From CAXSBR01 sp964252015 (GTDB lineage Bacteria > Actinomycetota > Actinomycetes > Mycobacteriales > Jatrophihabitantaceae): DNA of 64,000 nt. The position numbers and the translations under genes were made by a program. The stretch spans positions 1-64,000 of the forward strand of contig CAXULW010000001.1 of the NCBI GenBank assembly GCA_964252015.1. Direction: 5' to 3'. This document shows, one piece after another, positions 52,059 through 60,786 of this stretch (position 1 is its first letter; the number at the start of each line of letters is the position of its first letter). The notes under the pieces are model-generated. The model ran no database searches and was not told the DNA's origin. It was given only the letters and a program-made list of their open reading frames with translations.

Positions 52059-54563
52059 ATGACCGCTCTTGCGCTCGGCTGGGCCGGCTCGTCGACTGAC
52101 GCCGACGAGCTGTACTCGGCGTTCACCAGCTGGGTCGACGAGCAGGGCATCACCCTGTATCCGGCCCAGGACGAGGCGATCCTCGAGCTGGTCACGGGCA
52201 CGAACGTCGTCCTGGCCACGCCGACCGGCTCGGGTAAGTCGCTGGTCGCGGTCGCCGCGCACTACTTTGCGATGGCGGCGGGAATCCGGTCGGTCTACAC
52301 GGCGCCCATCAAGGCTCTGGTCAGCGAGAAGTTCTTTGCGCTGTGCGCGATCTTCGGCTCGGACAACGTCGGGATGGTGACGGGCGACGCGTCGGTCAAC
52401 GGCGAAGCGCCGATCCTGTGCTGCACCGCCGAGATCCTGGCCAACATCGCCCTGCGCACCGGTGCCACGAGTGATCTCCGCGTCGTGATCATGGACGAGT
52501 TCCATTTCTACGCCGACCCTGATCGTGGGTGGGCCTGGCAGGTGCCGCTGCTGGAGCTGACCGGCGCGCAATTCCTGCTGATGTCCGCGACCCTCGGTGA
52601 TACTCGCGAACTCGCCGCCGACCTCACCCGCCGGACCGGACGGCCGACGGCGACGGTCGCCGGCGCGGAACGCCCGGTGCCGCTGCACCACTACTACGCG
52701 GTCACTCCGCTGCACGAGACGATCACCGAACTGCTCGCCGGCGGGCAGGCGCCGATCTACGTCGTCCACTTCACCCAGGCCGCGGCGCTCGAGCACGCGC
52801 AATCGCTGTCCAGCGTCAACGTGGCCTCCCGCGCCGAGCGCGACATCATCGCCGAGACCATCGGCGCGTTCCGGTTCACCGCCGGCTTCGGCAAGGTGTT
52901 GTCCCGGCTGGTGCGCCACGGCATCGGTGTGCACCACGCCGGCATGCTGCCCAAGTACCGCCGGCTGGTCGAACAGCTGGCCCAGGCTGGGTTGCTGAAG
53001 GTCATCTGCGGCACCGACACCCTCGGTGTCGGCATCAACGTACCGATCCGCACCGTGGTGTTCGCCGCGCTGAGCAAGTACGACGGCGTGCGACAGCGGC
53101 AACTCCAGGCGCGCGAGTTCCACCAGATCTCCGGACGGGCCGGTCGCGCGGGATTCGACACGGCGGGGACCGTGGTCGTTCAGGCGCCGGAGCATGAGGT
53201 CGAGAACGCCCGCCTGCTGGCCCGGGCCGGCGACGACGAGAAGAAGAAGCGCCGCATCGTCCGCAAGAAGCCGCCCGAGGGTTTCGTGTCCTGGGGTCGG
53301 AACACCCTCGACCGGTTGCAGACTGCCGCGCCCGAGGCGCTGGTGCCGCAGTTCGCGTTGACGCCGGCGATGGTGCTCAACGTGATCGCCCGCCCCGGCG
53401 ACGCGTTCACGGCGATGCGGAATCTGATCCTCAACAACCACAGCACGTTCGCCGCCAAGCGCGCGCAGGCTCGCGCCGCGATACGGGCCTATCGGGCGCT
53501 GCTCGCCGCCGGCGTGATCGAACGGCTCGACGTCCCCGACGCGACTGGGCGCGTGGTTCGGCTCACCGCCGACCTGCCGTTGAACTTCGCGCTGAACCAG
53601 CCGCTGTCGACGTTCGCGCTCGCCGCGCTCGACCTGCTCGACCGCGAATCTAACGCCTATGCGCTTGACGTCGTGTCGGTCTTCGAGGCGACCCTCGAGG
53701 ACCCGCGGCAGATCCTGCGGGCGCAGCAGTTCCAGGCGCGGGGCGAGGCGGTCGCCGCGATGAAGGCCGACGGCGTCGAGTACGACGAGCGGATGGAGCT
53801 GCTCGACGACGTCACGCATCCGCGGCCGCTGGCCGACCTGCTCGGCGCCGCGTTCGCGATCTACCGGCAGAGCCATCCGTGGCTCTCGGAGGATCAGCTC
53901 GCCGCGAAGTCGGTCGTGCGCGACATGTGGGAGCGGGCGATGACGTTCACCGAGTACGTGTCGTTCTACGGTCTGGTCCGCAGCGAGGGATTGGTGCTGC
54001 GCTACCTGTCCGACGCGTACCGCACGCTGCGCGCCTCCGTCCCCGCCCCGGCCCGCACCGAGGCACTCGACGACATCACCGAGTGGCTCGGCGCGCTGGT
54101 CCGCCAAGTCGACTCGAGCCTGCTCGACGAGTGGGAGCAACTCGCCGCCGGCGGCTCGCCCGATGCCGTGGTGGAAATCGCCGTGCCCGTGTCGTTGACC
54201 GATAACGTCCGCGCGTTCACCGTCCTCGTCCGCAACGCGATGTTCCGGCGGGTGGAGCTGGCGGCGCTGCGGCGTTACGACGAACTGGGGGCACTCGACG
54301 CGGCGGCGGGATGGACCGCCGACCGCTGGCGCGAGGCCATCGAGGGTTACTACGCCGAGTACGACCGGCTGCCGACCGACGCCGACGCGCGCAACCCGGC
54401 GCTGATCCACGTCGAGCGCGCGACGACGCAATGGCTGGTACGGCAGGTGTTCGACGATCCCGAGGGTGACCACGACTGGGGCATCCGGGTGAGCGTCGAC
54501 CTCGCGGCCAGTGACGAGGCCGGCGAACCGGCCGTCACCGTCATCGCGGTCGGCCCGCTCTGA
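52059..54563 (+). CDS. DEAD/DEAH-box RNA helicase-like protein with DUF3516
   Basis: 834 residues. Motifs in order: Walker A ATPTGSGKS (53-61), PIKALVSEKF (Ia), DEFH at 146-149 (II), LLMSATLGD (III), VHHAGMLPKYR (IV-V region), GTDTLGVGINVPI (V) and HQISGRAGRAGFD (VI). This is superfamily 2 of the Ski2/Mtr4-like branch. The C-terminal half is the DUF3516 region found in actinobacterial members. It probably unwinds structured RNA and may work with a degradation complex. ATG 52059 is the first start before homology. Single gene, 52 bases after the sigma factor gene. Confidence 0.9.
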   Translation: MTALALGWAGSSTDADELYSAFTSWVDEQGITLYPAQDEAILELVTGTNVVLATPTGSGKSLVAVAAHYFAMAAGIRSVYTAPIKALVSEKFFALCAIFGSDNVGMVTGDASVNGEAPILCCTAEILANIALRTGATSDLRVVIMDEFHFYADPDRGWAWQVPLLELTGAQFLLMSATLGDTRELAADLTRRTGRPTATVAGAERPVPLHHYYAVTPLHETITELLAGGQAPIYVVHFTQAAALEHAQSLSSVNVASRAERDIIAETIGAFRFTAGFGKVLSRLVRHGIGVHHAGMLPKYRRLVEQLAQAGLLKVICGTDTLGVGINVPIRTVVFAALSKYDGVRQRQLQAREFHQISGRAGRAGFDTAGTVVVQAPEHEVENARLLARAGDDEKKKRRIVRKKPPEGFVSWGRNTLDRLQTAAPEALVPQFALTPAMVLNVIARPGDAFTAMRNLILNNHSTFAAKRAQARAAIRAYRALLAAGVIERLDVPDATGRVVRLTADLPLNFALNQPLSTFALAALDLLDRESNAYALDVVSVFEATLEDPRQILRAQQFQARGEAVAAMKADGVEYDERMELLDDVTHPRPLADLLGAAFAIYRQSHPWLSEDQLAAKSVVRDMWERAMTFTEYVSFYGLVRSEGLVLRYLSDAYRTLRASVPAPARTEALDDITEWLGALVRQVDSSLLDEWEQLAAGGSPDAVVEIAVPVSLTDNVRAFTVLVRNAMFRRVELAALRRYDELGALDAAAGWTADRWREAIEGYYAEYDRLPTDADARNPALIHVERATTQWLVRQVFDDPEGDHDWGIRVSVDLAASDEAGEPAVTVIAVGPL

Positions 54564-54629
54564 TCCGCGCCTGACCCGTGAGCCCGGCGGCCACGTTCCG
54601 TGGCCAGGTTTGGACGTAGGGTCGCCGCC

Positions 54630-54773
54630 GTGAACGATCCTGTGCAGGCGCAAGTCGATCCCTGCAACGCACATGACGTGAGGGCGTTCCTGGCCTGTTA
54701 CAACGACGATGTGGTGGTGACCGTCGGAACCGGCACGATCCTGATGTCCGGGGGCGACTCGATGCGTCCGTGA
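54630..54773 (+). pseudogene. SnoaL-like (NTF2 fold) protein fragment
   Basis: 47 codons from GTG 54630 to TGA 54773. VQAQVDPCNAHDVRAFLACY, then NDDVVVTVGTGTILMSGGDS is the first helix-strand unit of SnoaL-like proteins, which are normally 110-140 residues. The rest is missing. It is truncated at its 3' end. Confidence 0.55.
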
Positions 54774-54835
54774 TGACGGGCCGACTGGGTAAAGCGCGGA
54801 GGCCCGGGCGACGTGTTAGTCACGAACGCGGTCGG

Positions 54836-55006
54836 CTAGCTGTGTTCGAGGCGTTTCGACAGCTTGACCGATATCCAGTTGCTGCTGCTAGGACCGACGT
54901 TCGGGTCACTGAACTCAATGGCGTCACCGCGGTCGAGCGACGTGACCTCGGCGCCGGTAAGCGTGATCTGCAACAGCACGCCATCGACTTTGCGAACTTC
55001 TGCCAT
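54836..55006 (-). CDS. Possible small hypothetical protein
   Basis: 56 residues from ATG 55006 to TAG 54836: MAEVRKVDGVLLQITLTGAE, then RGDAIEFSDPNVGPSSSNWI. Natural-looking composition with alternating beta-strand patterns, but no good ribosome binding site. It lies in a relic zone and may be a remnant. Family unknown. Confidence 0.35.
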   Translation of the reverse strand: MAEVRKVDGVLLQITLTGAEVTSLDRGDAIEFSDPNVGPSSSNWISVKLSKRLEHS

Positions 55007-55140
55007 GGCGCGTACTTTGCCTTGATAACGTCCACGCGTTTTACAGCCGACGGCGTCGCGACGGGGTCTGGCGGCCGATCCAATGTCCTACCCGGTGTCC
55101 TACCCGGCACCCCCGCGGAACAAACCCAGACCGACCACGC

Positions 55141-55587
55141 CGCCACCCTGACCCGGACCAGCTGCGAGTACTGGCCCGGCGGCTGTCCGATCACCTGGAC
55201 CCCGACGGCACCCTGCGCGACGGACGGGGCCGGGACCGGCTGCGCGCAGTCACGTTCGCCCAGCGCGCGGACGGGTCCGCGCACGGCACGCTCGACCTCA
55301 CCCCGCGGTGCGCGGGGAAGTGGCAGACCCTGTTCGATTGCCTCGCCGCACCCCGACCCACCGACGGCACCCGCGACCCCCGCACCGCCGAGCACCGCCG
55401 TCACGACGCGATGGAAGAGATCGCCGACCGGCTCCTCCGCGGTGGGGACCTCCCCGACTGCGGAGGCACCCCGACCACCGTCATCATCACCATCTTGTTA
55501 ACCGGCCGGGAGGCCGATCGGCTGGCCGGATTTCGTGGTCTGCGTCGTCGTGGTCATGTGCGCGACGACGGTTCACGCCTATTTTAG
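55141..55587 (+). pseudogene. DUF222 (13E12 repeat) protein fragment
   Basis: PDQLRVLARRLSDHLDPDGT, then TFAQRADGSAHGTLDLTPR and RHDAMEEIADRLLRGGDLPD is the DUF222 domain of 13E12-type HNH endonuclease-like proteins. The N-terminal half and the C-terminal HNH nuclease domain are both absent; the frame ends at TAG 55585-55587 shortly after TTVIITILLTG. It is a relic of a repeat family typical of actinobacteria that often moves and duplicates. Confidence 0.7.
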
Positions 55588-55599
55588 TAGGGCGTTCAG

Positions 55600-56215
55600 G
55601 CGGTCGAGGAGCTTTTGGAATCTGGCTTTGATGTCGGCGTCGATGTCGTCAACGAGGGTGCCGGGGTTGCGCAGGAGATGGCTGGCAGGCTGGTAGTGGT
55701 AGGACGGCGACGTTGAGGTCGCTGCCGCCGACCAACGCGACGAAGGCGGGGACTTTGTCGATGCCGACCGGCATGGCGGTCCATCGGGGGTCGAGTCCGC
55801 GCCCGCCCGTGCGCCGGAGCAGGTCGCTCAACAAAAAGATGTAGACGACATCGGCCGCACCCTCGACCACGAGTTGGTGCGCGCCGATGATCAGGGTTTG
55901 GGCATTTCGACGCCGAGTGCGCCGAGCAGCGGGAACACGGTTTCGGGGCGGGCGAGATGTCGGGGCTGACGCGGGTGCCTTGATCGCCGAAGTCTTCGAC
56001 AGTGCGGCAGCGTTCGATTGTCGTTGGTTCGATTATGAAGAGGGAGTGGGTGGTGTAGATGACTTGGTGTGTCGGGCGAGCCGATCGTCGACGAACCGCA
56101 GCAGGTCGTTCTGGGCTTTGGTGTGCTGGTTAAGGCCGGGCTTGTCGAGCAGGTTGACTCGCCGGTCCTCGATGACGTATTCCGGGAACGCCGCGAGGAT
56201 CCGCGACCGCGTCAA
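55600..56215 (-). pseudogene. OLD-family ATPase/TOPRIM nuclease relic
   Basis: Reading the minus strand and following three frames gives a continuous homology. It runs from DRRVNLLDKPG...NDLLRFVDDRLARH to HQVIYTTHSLFIIEPTTIER and CRTVEDFGDQGTRVSPDISP; then, after a frame change, ETVFPLLGALGVE; then, after another, QTLIIGAHQLVVEGAADVVY and DPRWTAMPVGIDKVPAFVAL. This is the end of the AAA ATPase part plus the start of the TOPRIM domain (VVEG acidic motif) of an OLD-like endonuclease. The N-terminal Walker A region and the TOPRIM end are lost. Such genes often belong to phage-defence loci. Confidence 0.65.
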
Positions 56216-56531
56216 CTACGTAACCATTGCGGATGTATATCGTTATCCGGCCAGGCTTGAAGTCAGCGGCAACACCGCCGTCGTAGTCCGCGATGCGAAG
56301 CAAGACGTTCGGATGGTGAACTTGCATCCGTTTCCTGGCGGCGTCCAAGGTGAGACCGATCAACTGCGACGTGAGCTTTGCAGCGGGCCCGGGGACAGCT
56401 CCTGCGTCTGAAGTCTTGGGCCACGGCGGGACGTCACGTCGATTCGAACTCCTCGGCCGTGGTGGGTCAGGATTCGATGCCTCGCGCGGGGGCGCCCATT
56501 CGTCTCTGTCGTCGCGTTCTGCGTGCGTCAC
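56200..56531 (-). CDS. Small protein with I78 protease-inhibitor-like domain
   Basis: From GTG 56531. The N-terminal 50 residues are polar and Pro/Arg-rich. The domain LIGLTLDAARKRMQVHHPNV, then ADFKPGRITIYIRNGYVVDA follows the pattern of I78-type inhibitors (small barrel with an exposed loop; members inhibit secreted serine proteases). The frame stays open to 56130, but from about 56215 it overlaps the OLD relic in another frame, so the true end is probably near 56200 or has been fused by a junction. No signal peptide. An 18-base palindrome lies six bases upstream of the start. Confidence 0.5.
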
Positions 56532-56536
56532 AACCC

Positions 56537-56554
56537 GACCTTAGCTAAGGTCGA
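56537..56554. promoter_or_regulatory. Perfect 18-bp palindrome
   Basis: CGACCTTAGCTAAGGTCG is its own reverse complement with no spacer. It lies between the start of the I78-like gene (six bases away) and the GH26 relic. The AT-rich core TTAGCTAA stands out in a G+C-rich region. Probable operator; it could also be a recombination or insertion scar. Confidence 0.5.
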
Positions 56555-56880
56555 CGTCGTCGCCCTGGACGGCTACCACGGCGGGACCGCCCTGCCCTGG
56601 GGTGGGTGGCTCACCCCGACCAAATCTTCAACGACAGCCTGGACGAGATGAAAAAGCTCACGAGCCGACCCCTTATCATCGCTGAAACCGGCAGCGCCGA
56701 ACAAGGCGGCAGCAATGCGGGATGGATTACCGCCGTATTCCGGCTGTTGCGAGCCAACACCAGATACGCAGCCTCATATGGTTCGACTACCAGCAGGAAA
56801 CTGACTGGAGAGTCACCAGCTCGACTCCCGCCGCCCGCGCGTTCCGCGAGGCAACCAGCGTGTTCCGAATATCGACAGAC
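56550..56880 (+). pseudogene. GH26-type glycosidase relic
   Basis: VDVVALDGYHGGTALPWGGW, then in a second frame IFNDSLDEMKKLTSRPLIIA, ETGSAEQGGSNAGWIT, then in a third frame QIRSLIWFDYQQETDWRVTS. This is the order of the C-terminal part of GH26 mannanase-like enzymes, including the catalytic-nucleophile Glu in AETGSAE. Two frame changes and a missing N-terminus show it is dead. The normal end is not seen. Confidence 0.6.
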
Positions 56881-56983
56881 CCACGATCGGCAAGTAACGG
56901 ATACGAACGATTACCCAGCGTCTTACGCCGGCAATTCATTGAACGTGGGTGCGCGACCAGCCCGGTAGTGCTGCCGCTGACGG

Positions 56984-57223
56984 GTGCTGGTGTGCGGCTC
57001 ACCGTTCGAGTTGCCCGCGCCCAGTGGCGGTCTTAGACTTATCCAGTCAGGTGTTGTGGCATGCAATCTGGTCCGCAGTGGATACGCCTGCGGATGGCTG
57101 GACAATGCGGTGAATTATGTTCTAGAGGTCAACGTTCACACGATCAGCCCCCTGACGACGGTGGACGTGCCGACCGACGCGGTCGTGACTTTCGATGTGT
57201 TGTCGTATCGCGGTTATCAATGA
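56984..57223 (+). CDS. Short unassigned reading frame before the oxidase gene
   Basis: 79 codons. The second half reads like protein (NAVNYVLEVNVHTISPLTTV, then VTFDVLSYRGYQ). It may be the C-terminal remnant of a secreted beta-sandwich protein, possibly the end of the GH26 relic region. Its TGA overlaps an ATG (57220) in frame with the oxidase, which could allow coupling. Low confidence as an independent gene. Confidence 0.3.
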   Translation: MLVCGSPFELPAPSGGLRLIQSGVVACNLVRSGYACGWLDNAVNYVLEVNVHTISPLTTVDVPTDAVVTFDVLSYRGYQ

Positions 57224-57243
57224 TTAGGACAGGGGATACGGAT

Positions 57244-59577
57244 ATGCATCGAGTCACGGTAACCAATGGGGTGGCTACCGTCTTGTTGGTGACTTCTTTA
57301 CTCGTCGTCCCCGATCGAGGTGGATACGCAGCAGCGACCAAGGTGCATTCCAGCCAGGGCACCACCCTGGCCCAGGTCAAGGCGCAGGCCGCAGCGGAGA
57401 GTATTCGCATGCCCACCAGGATGAAGATGACCGCGACGGCAGCCGCGCAGACGTCGGTCACGCAAGTCCAGGGGCCCACGAATTTGGCCACGAATATCGG
57501 CGGGTCGTGGAACAACTACGCCTTCACGATTCCTAACGATCCTTCCTGTACCAAGGGCAAGGGCACAGCGATGGGCGGCACGTCGGCGACGAGCTGCCCG
57601 AACGGTGCGAACGGCGCGTCGGGCGCGGTGCATGCCGTCCAGCTCTACAACGGCAAGGTCCTGATCATGGCTGGGTCGGGCAACCAATGGATGAACCTCC
57701 AGCCCAAGGACTTCACGAGCTGGGTCTGGGACCCGACTCAGTCTGATCAGACCAAGGCATGGAAGTTCATTCCCACGCCGTACGACATGTTCTGCGCTGG
57801 TCACGTCGTCATGTCCAACGGCAACGTGCTCATTACCGGCGGCTCTACGGCCTACCCGCAGTACGACTCGTCGGGCAACCTCGTGCACGACTGGGATGGC
57901 AGTAAGCAGTCCTACATCTTCGACGTGGCCAGTGAGACCTACGTGCAGACCGGCAGCATGACCAATGCTCGCTGGTATCCGACCGTGATCTCCGTCGGCG
58001 GCGGCAAGATCCTCGTCACTGGCGGTCTCGATGACCAGGCCAAGGCCTTGGGGGTTGTCAGCCACAACACCGACACGAGCGAGCTGTACGACCCGGCCAC
58101 TGGGAAATGGCGCAGCGTCCCGACGCTGGACTTCGGGCTGGGCGACCCAAGCGAGGTCGTCGCCAAAGGCGCGACCAACTCCACTCGCACCCTGCCCTAC
58201 TATCCGGGGCTGACCCTGCTCAAGGGCGGCACCCTGTTCTACTCCGGTGAGAGCAGCGGCAACAACGGCGTCACGCCCGGCCTGTGGAACTACAACACCG
58301 GCGCGTTCACACCTGTGGCCGCTCTGCCCTACCCCTATCAGCGCAACGCGGGGGCGACGGTCCTGCTTCCGCCTGCCCAGGACCAGAAGGTCATGGTCAT
58401 GGGTGGCGGCGACTACATGCTGCCAGCGACCAGCGACACCGAGATCATCAACCTGTCGAACACGTCGAGCTCGGGATCGTTGAAATGGGTAGCGGGACCG
58501 AAGCTGTCGGCAGCCAAGATGTACGTCGGCGCGGTGATCCTGCCTGACCGCACCGTGTTCGAGACCAACGGCGCCAGCCAGTTCCGTGAGGGCGGAGTGC
58601 ACACCGCCGAGACCTATGACCCGGCTACCAACAAATTCACGGTGATGAACTCTCCCACCGAAGATCGCCTTTACCACTCGTCGGCGTTCCTGGAGCCCAA
58701 CGGCCAGGTGGCGATCATGGGCTCGCAGCCGCTCGACGGGTCGTTCAACATGCACATTGCGATCTACTCACCGAACTATCTGTTCAAAGGCACTCGTCCC
58801 ACTGTGAGAGGAAATCTCAACCAGTTCAGCTACTCCGGCAAGGCTCAGGGCAGCTTCACAATCACCCTGCCCAGCGGAACCACGTTGGCTCATGCCGAGC
58901 TGATCCGGCCGAGCGCCACTACGCACTCGACCGATCCGGACCAGCGCGAGGTCGACCTCGCCGTCACCAAGAACGCCAGCGGAACGTATTCGTTCACCCC
59001 GCCCACCGACGACACACTATTGCCCGAAGGTCAATACATGCTGTTCGTAGTGGACAGCGCGGGCGTTCCGAGCGTGGCCAAGTGGGTTTCGGTCGGGGCT
59101 GCTCCCAGTGGACAGGTGGCGTGCAGTGATACCACCTGTGGTTCACCGACAACCGCTCCGACCACGACGGTGCCGACGACCACGCCCAGGCCCACGACGA
59201 CTCCGACGACCAGGCCGACCGCGACGCCGACGGCCACGCCCAGGCCCACAACGACTCCCAAGCCGACGACCACGCCCAAACCCACAACGACCCCCAAGCC
59301 GACGACCACGCCCAGGGCAACGCTGACGCTCGTCCAGAACTCGATGAGCGGCTACGTGGCCAAGTTGACCTCGACATCAAGCGTCGCCAAAGCCAAACAG
59401 GCCGTAACGCTCCAAGTGCTCACCAAGGGAGTCTGGAAAAACGCGATGAACAGTGTCACCGGCAGCACCGGTAAAGCCACCTTCACATGGGGTGGCCGGG
59501 GCACGCTTCAACTTCGCGCGGTTATCCCGGCAACGGGAGTGACTTCACGCGTGGTCTCGGTGACGTACCGGCCCTAA
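57244..59577 (+). CDS. Secreted copper-radical oxidase, galactose oxidase/GlxA type
   Basis: 777 residues from ATG 57244 (AGGGGA upstream; ATG 57220 is an alternative). Signal peptide at residues 1-30. The kelch-propeller body keeps the galactose oxidase copper-site residues by motif: Cys184 (DMFCAGH) and Tyr245 (ARWYPT), which should form the Cys-Tyr cofactor, Tyr477-His478 (RLYHSS) and His561 (ATTHSTDPDQRE). A DUF1929-like Ig domain follows to about residue 645. A Thr/Pro linker made of TTTPKP-type repeats joins it to a C-terminal beta domain of about 90 residues. It should oxidise a primary alcohol on a sugar or glycan to an aldehyde with release of H2O2. GlxA of streptomycetes is membrane-anchored and acts in hyphal tip glycan deposition; this one is predicted to be released. 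Confidence 0.87.
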   Translation: MHRVTVTNGVATVLLVTSLLVVPDRGGYAAATKVHSSQGTTLAQVKAQAAAESIRMPTRMKMTATAAAQTSVTQVQGPTNLATNIGGSWNNYAFTIPNDPSCTKGKGTAMGGTSATSCPNGANGASGAVHAVQLYNGKVLIMAGSGNQWMNLQPKDFTSWVWDPTQSDQTKAWKFIPTPYDMFCAGHVVMSNGNVLITGGSTAYPQYDSSGNLVHDWDGSKQSYIFDVASETYVQTGSMTNARWYPTVISVGGGKILVTGGLDDQAKALGVVSHNTDTSELYDPATGKWRSVPTLDFGLGDPSEVVAKGATNSTRTLPYYPGLTLLKGGTLFYSGESSGNNGVTPGLWNYNTGAFTPVAALPYPYQRNAGATVLLPPAQDQKVMVMGGGDYMLPATSDTEIINLSNTSSSGSLKWVAGPKLSAAKMYVGAVILPDRTVFETNGASQFREGGVHTAETYDPATNKFTVMNSPTEDRLYHSSAFLEPNGQVAIMGSQPLDGSFNMHIAIYSPNYLFKGTRPTVRGNLNQFSYSGKAQGSFTITLPSGTTLAHAELIRPSATTHSTDPDQREVDLAVTKNASGTYSFTPPTDDTLLPEGQYMLFVVDSAGVPSVAKWVSVGAAPSGQVACSDTTCGSPTTAPTTTVPTTTPRPTTTPTTRPTATPTATPRPTTTPKPTTTPKPTTTPKPTTTPRATLTLVQNSMSGYVAKLTSTSSVAKAKQAVTLQVLTKGVWKNAMNSVTGSTGKATFTWGGRGTLQLRAVIPATGVTSRVVSVTYRP
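59153..59320 (+). repeat. Thr/Pro-coding short tandem repeats in the oxidase linker
   Basis: Imperfect repeats of CCCACAACGACTCCCAAGCC-type units encode TTTPKP and TTPRP motifs. The region is in frame with the oxidase gene and forms its flexible, probably glycosylated linker. Confidence 0.8.
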
Positions 59578-59775
59578 CGGGAACATAGAACGTGACCGGA
59601 CCGCGCAAACTGGTTACGCGGCGTCCCTGCCGCCCGAGATCGTCAGCGCGGTCAGGTACGGCCCAGCACCCCAACACTGAGCGCGCCCGACGCGGCGAAA
59701 CGGCTCGGCCGTCAAGCCTTCAGGACATGCTTGGCAGACCGGATTTCCAGGACTGCTACGGCACAACCGCCGGCG

Positions 59776-60735
59776 TCATCGGATGAACAGCGGCGCGAGG
59801 GTCTCGCCCAGCAACGCGACGCGCCCTTCGACGTGGCCGTTGGGCGGGGCGTTGACCGTGACGCCGTCGATGCCGGTGTCACGCAGTCGCGCGTACCGTT
59901 CGGCGACCTCGTCCGGGCTGCCGACGATCGCCGTCGCGCGTCGGGCCGCGGCCTCGGGCTGGCGGGTCAGGTAGTCCTCGAACTCGGTGACGGCCTGCTC
60001 GTGGGTCGGCGCGACGCAGGCGCTCGTCAGGTAGGTGACGGTGATCTCGCTCCGGTCGCGGCCCAGGTTCGCGCAGTGGCCGGCAAGCACTTCCAGCTTG
60101 CGCGGGATCTCGTCCACCGCGCAGATCAGGTTGGACTCGTCGGCGTATTGGGCCGCCATCCGCAGGGTCTTGCGTTCACCGGCCCCGCCGATCATCACCG
60201 GGATGCGCCCCAGGGGAGCGGGATGGTTCATCGCGTCCTTCACCTGGTACCACTTGCCGGACAGGGTGGGCTGCTCGCCGCGCAGCATCGGCAACACGAT
60301 CTGCAGCGACTCCTCGAGTCTTTCGAAGCGGTCGGTGAACGTACCGAATTCGAAGCCGAGCGATTGATGTTCCAACTCGAACCAGCCCGCGCCGATGCCG
60401 AGCTGGGCGCGGCCGCCGGACACCACGTCGAGGGCGGTGACGGTCTTCGCCAGCAGCGACGGATGCCGGTAGGTGTTGCCGGTGACCAGTGCGGACAACC
60501 GCACCCGGCTGGTGTGTTGGGCGAGCGCGGCGAGCAGCGTGTAGCACTCGATCATGTCTTGCTCGGGCTTACCCAGGCCCGCCAGTTGGTAGAAATGGTC
60601 CATCACCAGGACCGTGTCGAACCCGCCGGCTTCTGCCTCGATCGCTTGCTGCCGCACGGTGGGGAACAGCCGCTCCGGGGCCACTCCTGGGTAGGTGAAG
60701 TTGGGGATCTGATAGCCCAGCCGCGTCACGGGCAC
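59776..60735 (-). CDS. LLM-class F420-dependent oxidoreductase
   Basis: 319 residues. Opens LGYQIPNFTYPGVAPERLFP; FDTVLVMDHFYQLAG and SALVTGNTYRHPSLLAKTVT are standard for the luciferase-like TIM barrel, and LGIGAGWFELEHQSLGFEF and PVMIGGAGERKTLRMAAQYA follow. The actinobacterial F420 subgroup uses reduced deazaflavin F420 for hydride transfer; the substrate is unknown. It lies 51 bases downstream of the ECF S-component gene on the same strand and may belong to that operon. Confidence 0.88.
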   Translation of the reverse strand: MPVTRLGYQIPNFTYPGVAPERLFPTVRQQAIEAEAGGFDTVLVMDHFYQLAGLGKPEQDMIECYTLLAALAQHTSRVRLSALVTGNTYRHPSLLAKTVTALDVVSGGRAQLGIGAGWFELEHQSLGFEFGTFTDRFERLEESLQIVLPMLRGEQPTLSGKWYQVKDAMNHPAPLGRIPVMIGGAGERKTLRMAAQYADESNLICAVDEIPRKLEVLAGHCANLGRDRSEITVTYLTSACVAPTHEQAVTEFEDYLTRQPEAAARRATAIVGSPDEVAERYARLRDTGIDGVTVNAPPNGHVEGRVALLGETLAPLFIR

Positions 60736-60786
60736 AACCTACGCCGAGCGGCCATCGCGGCCGGATCGCGCCCACCGGTGGGTTCG

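Noticed and set aside
52008..54674. Minus-strand frame of 888 codons opposite the DUF3516 helicase
   Set aside because: No domain; all helicase motifs are on the plus strand. Long antisense frames are expected at this G+C content.
56437..56460. TTCGAAC string resembling a tRNA T-loop
   Set aside because: No acceptor, D or anticodon stems can be drawn around it, and it lies within the I78-like gene.
58994..59380. Minus-strand Val/Gly- and Trp-rich frames in the oxidase linker
   Set aside because: They are the antisense reading of the Thr/Pro-coding repeats.
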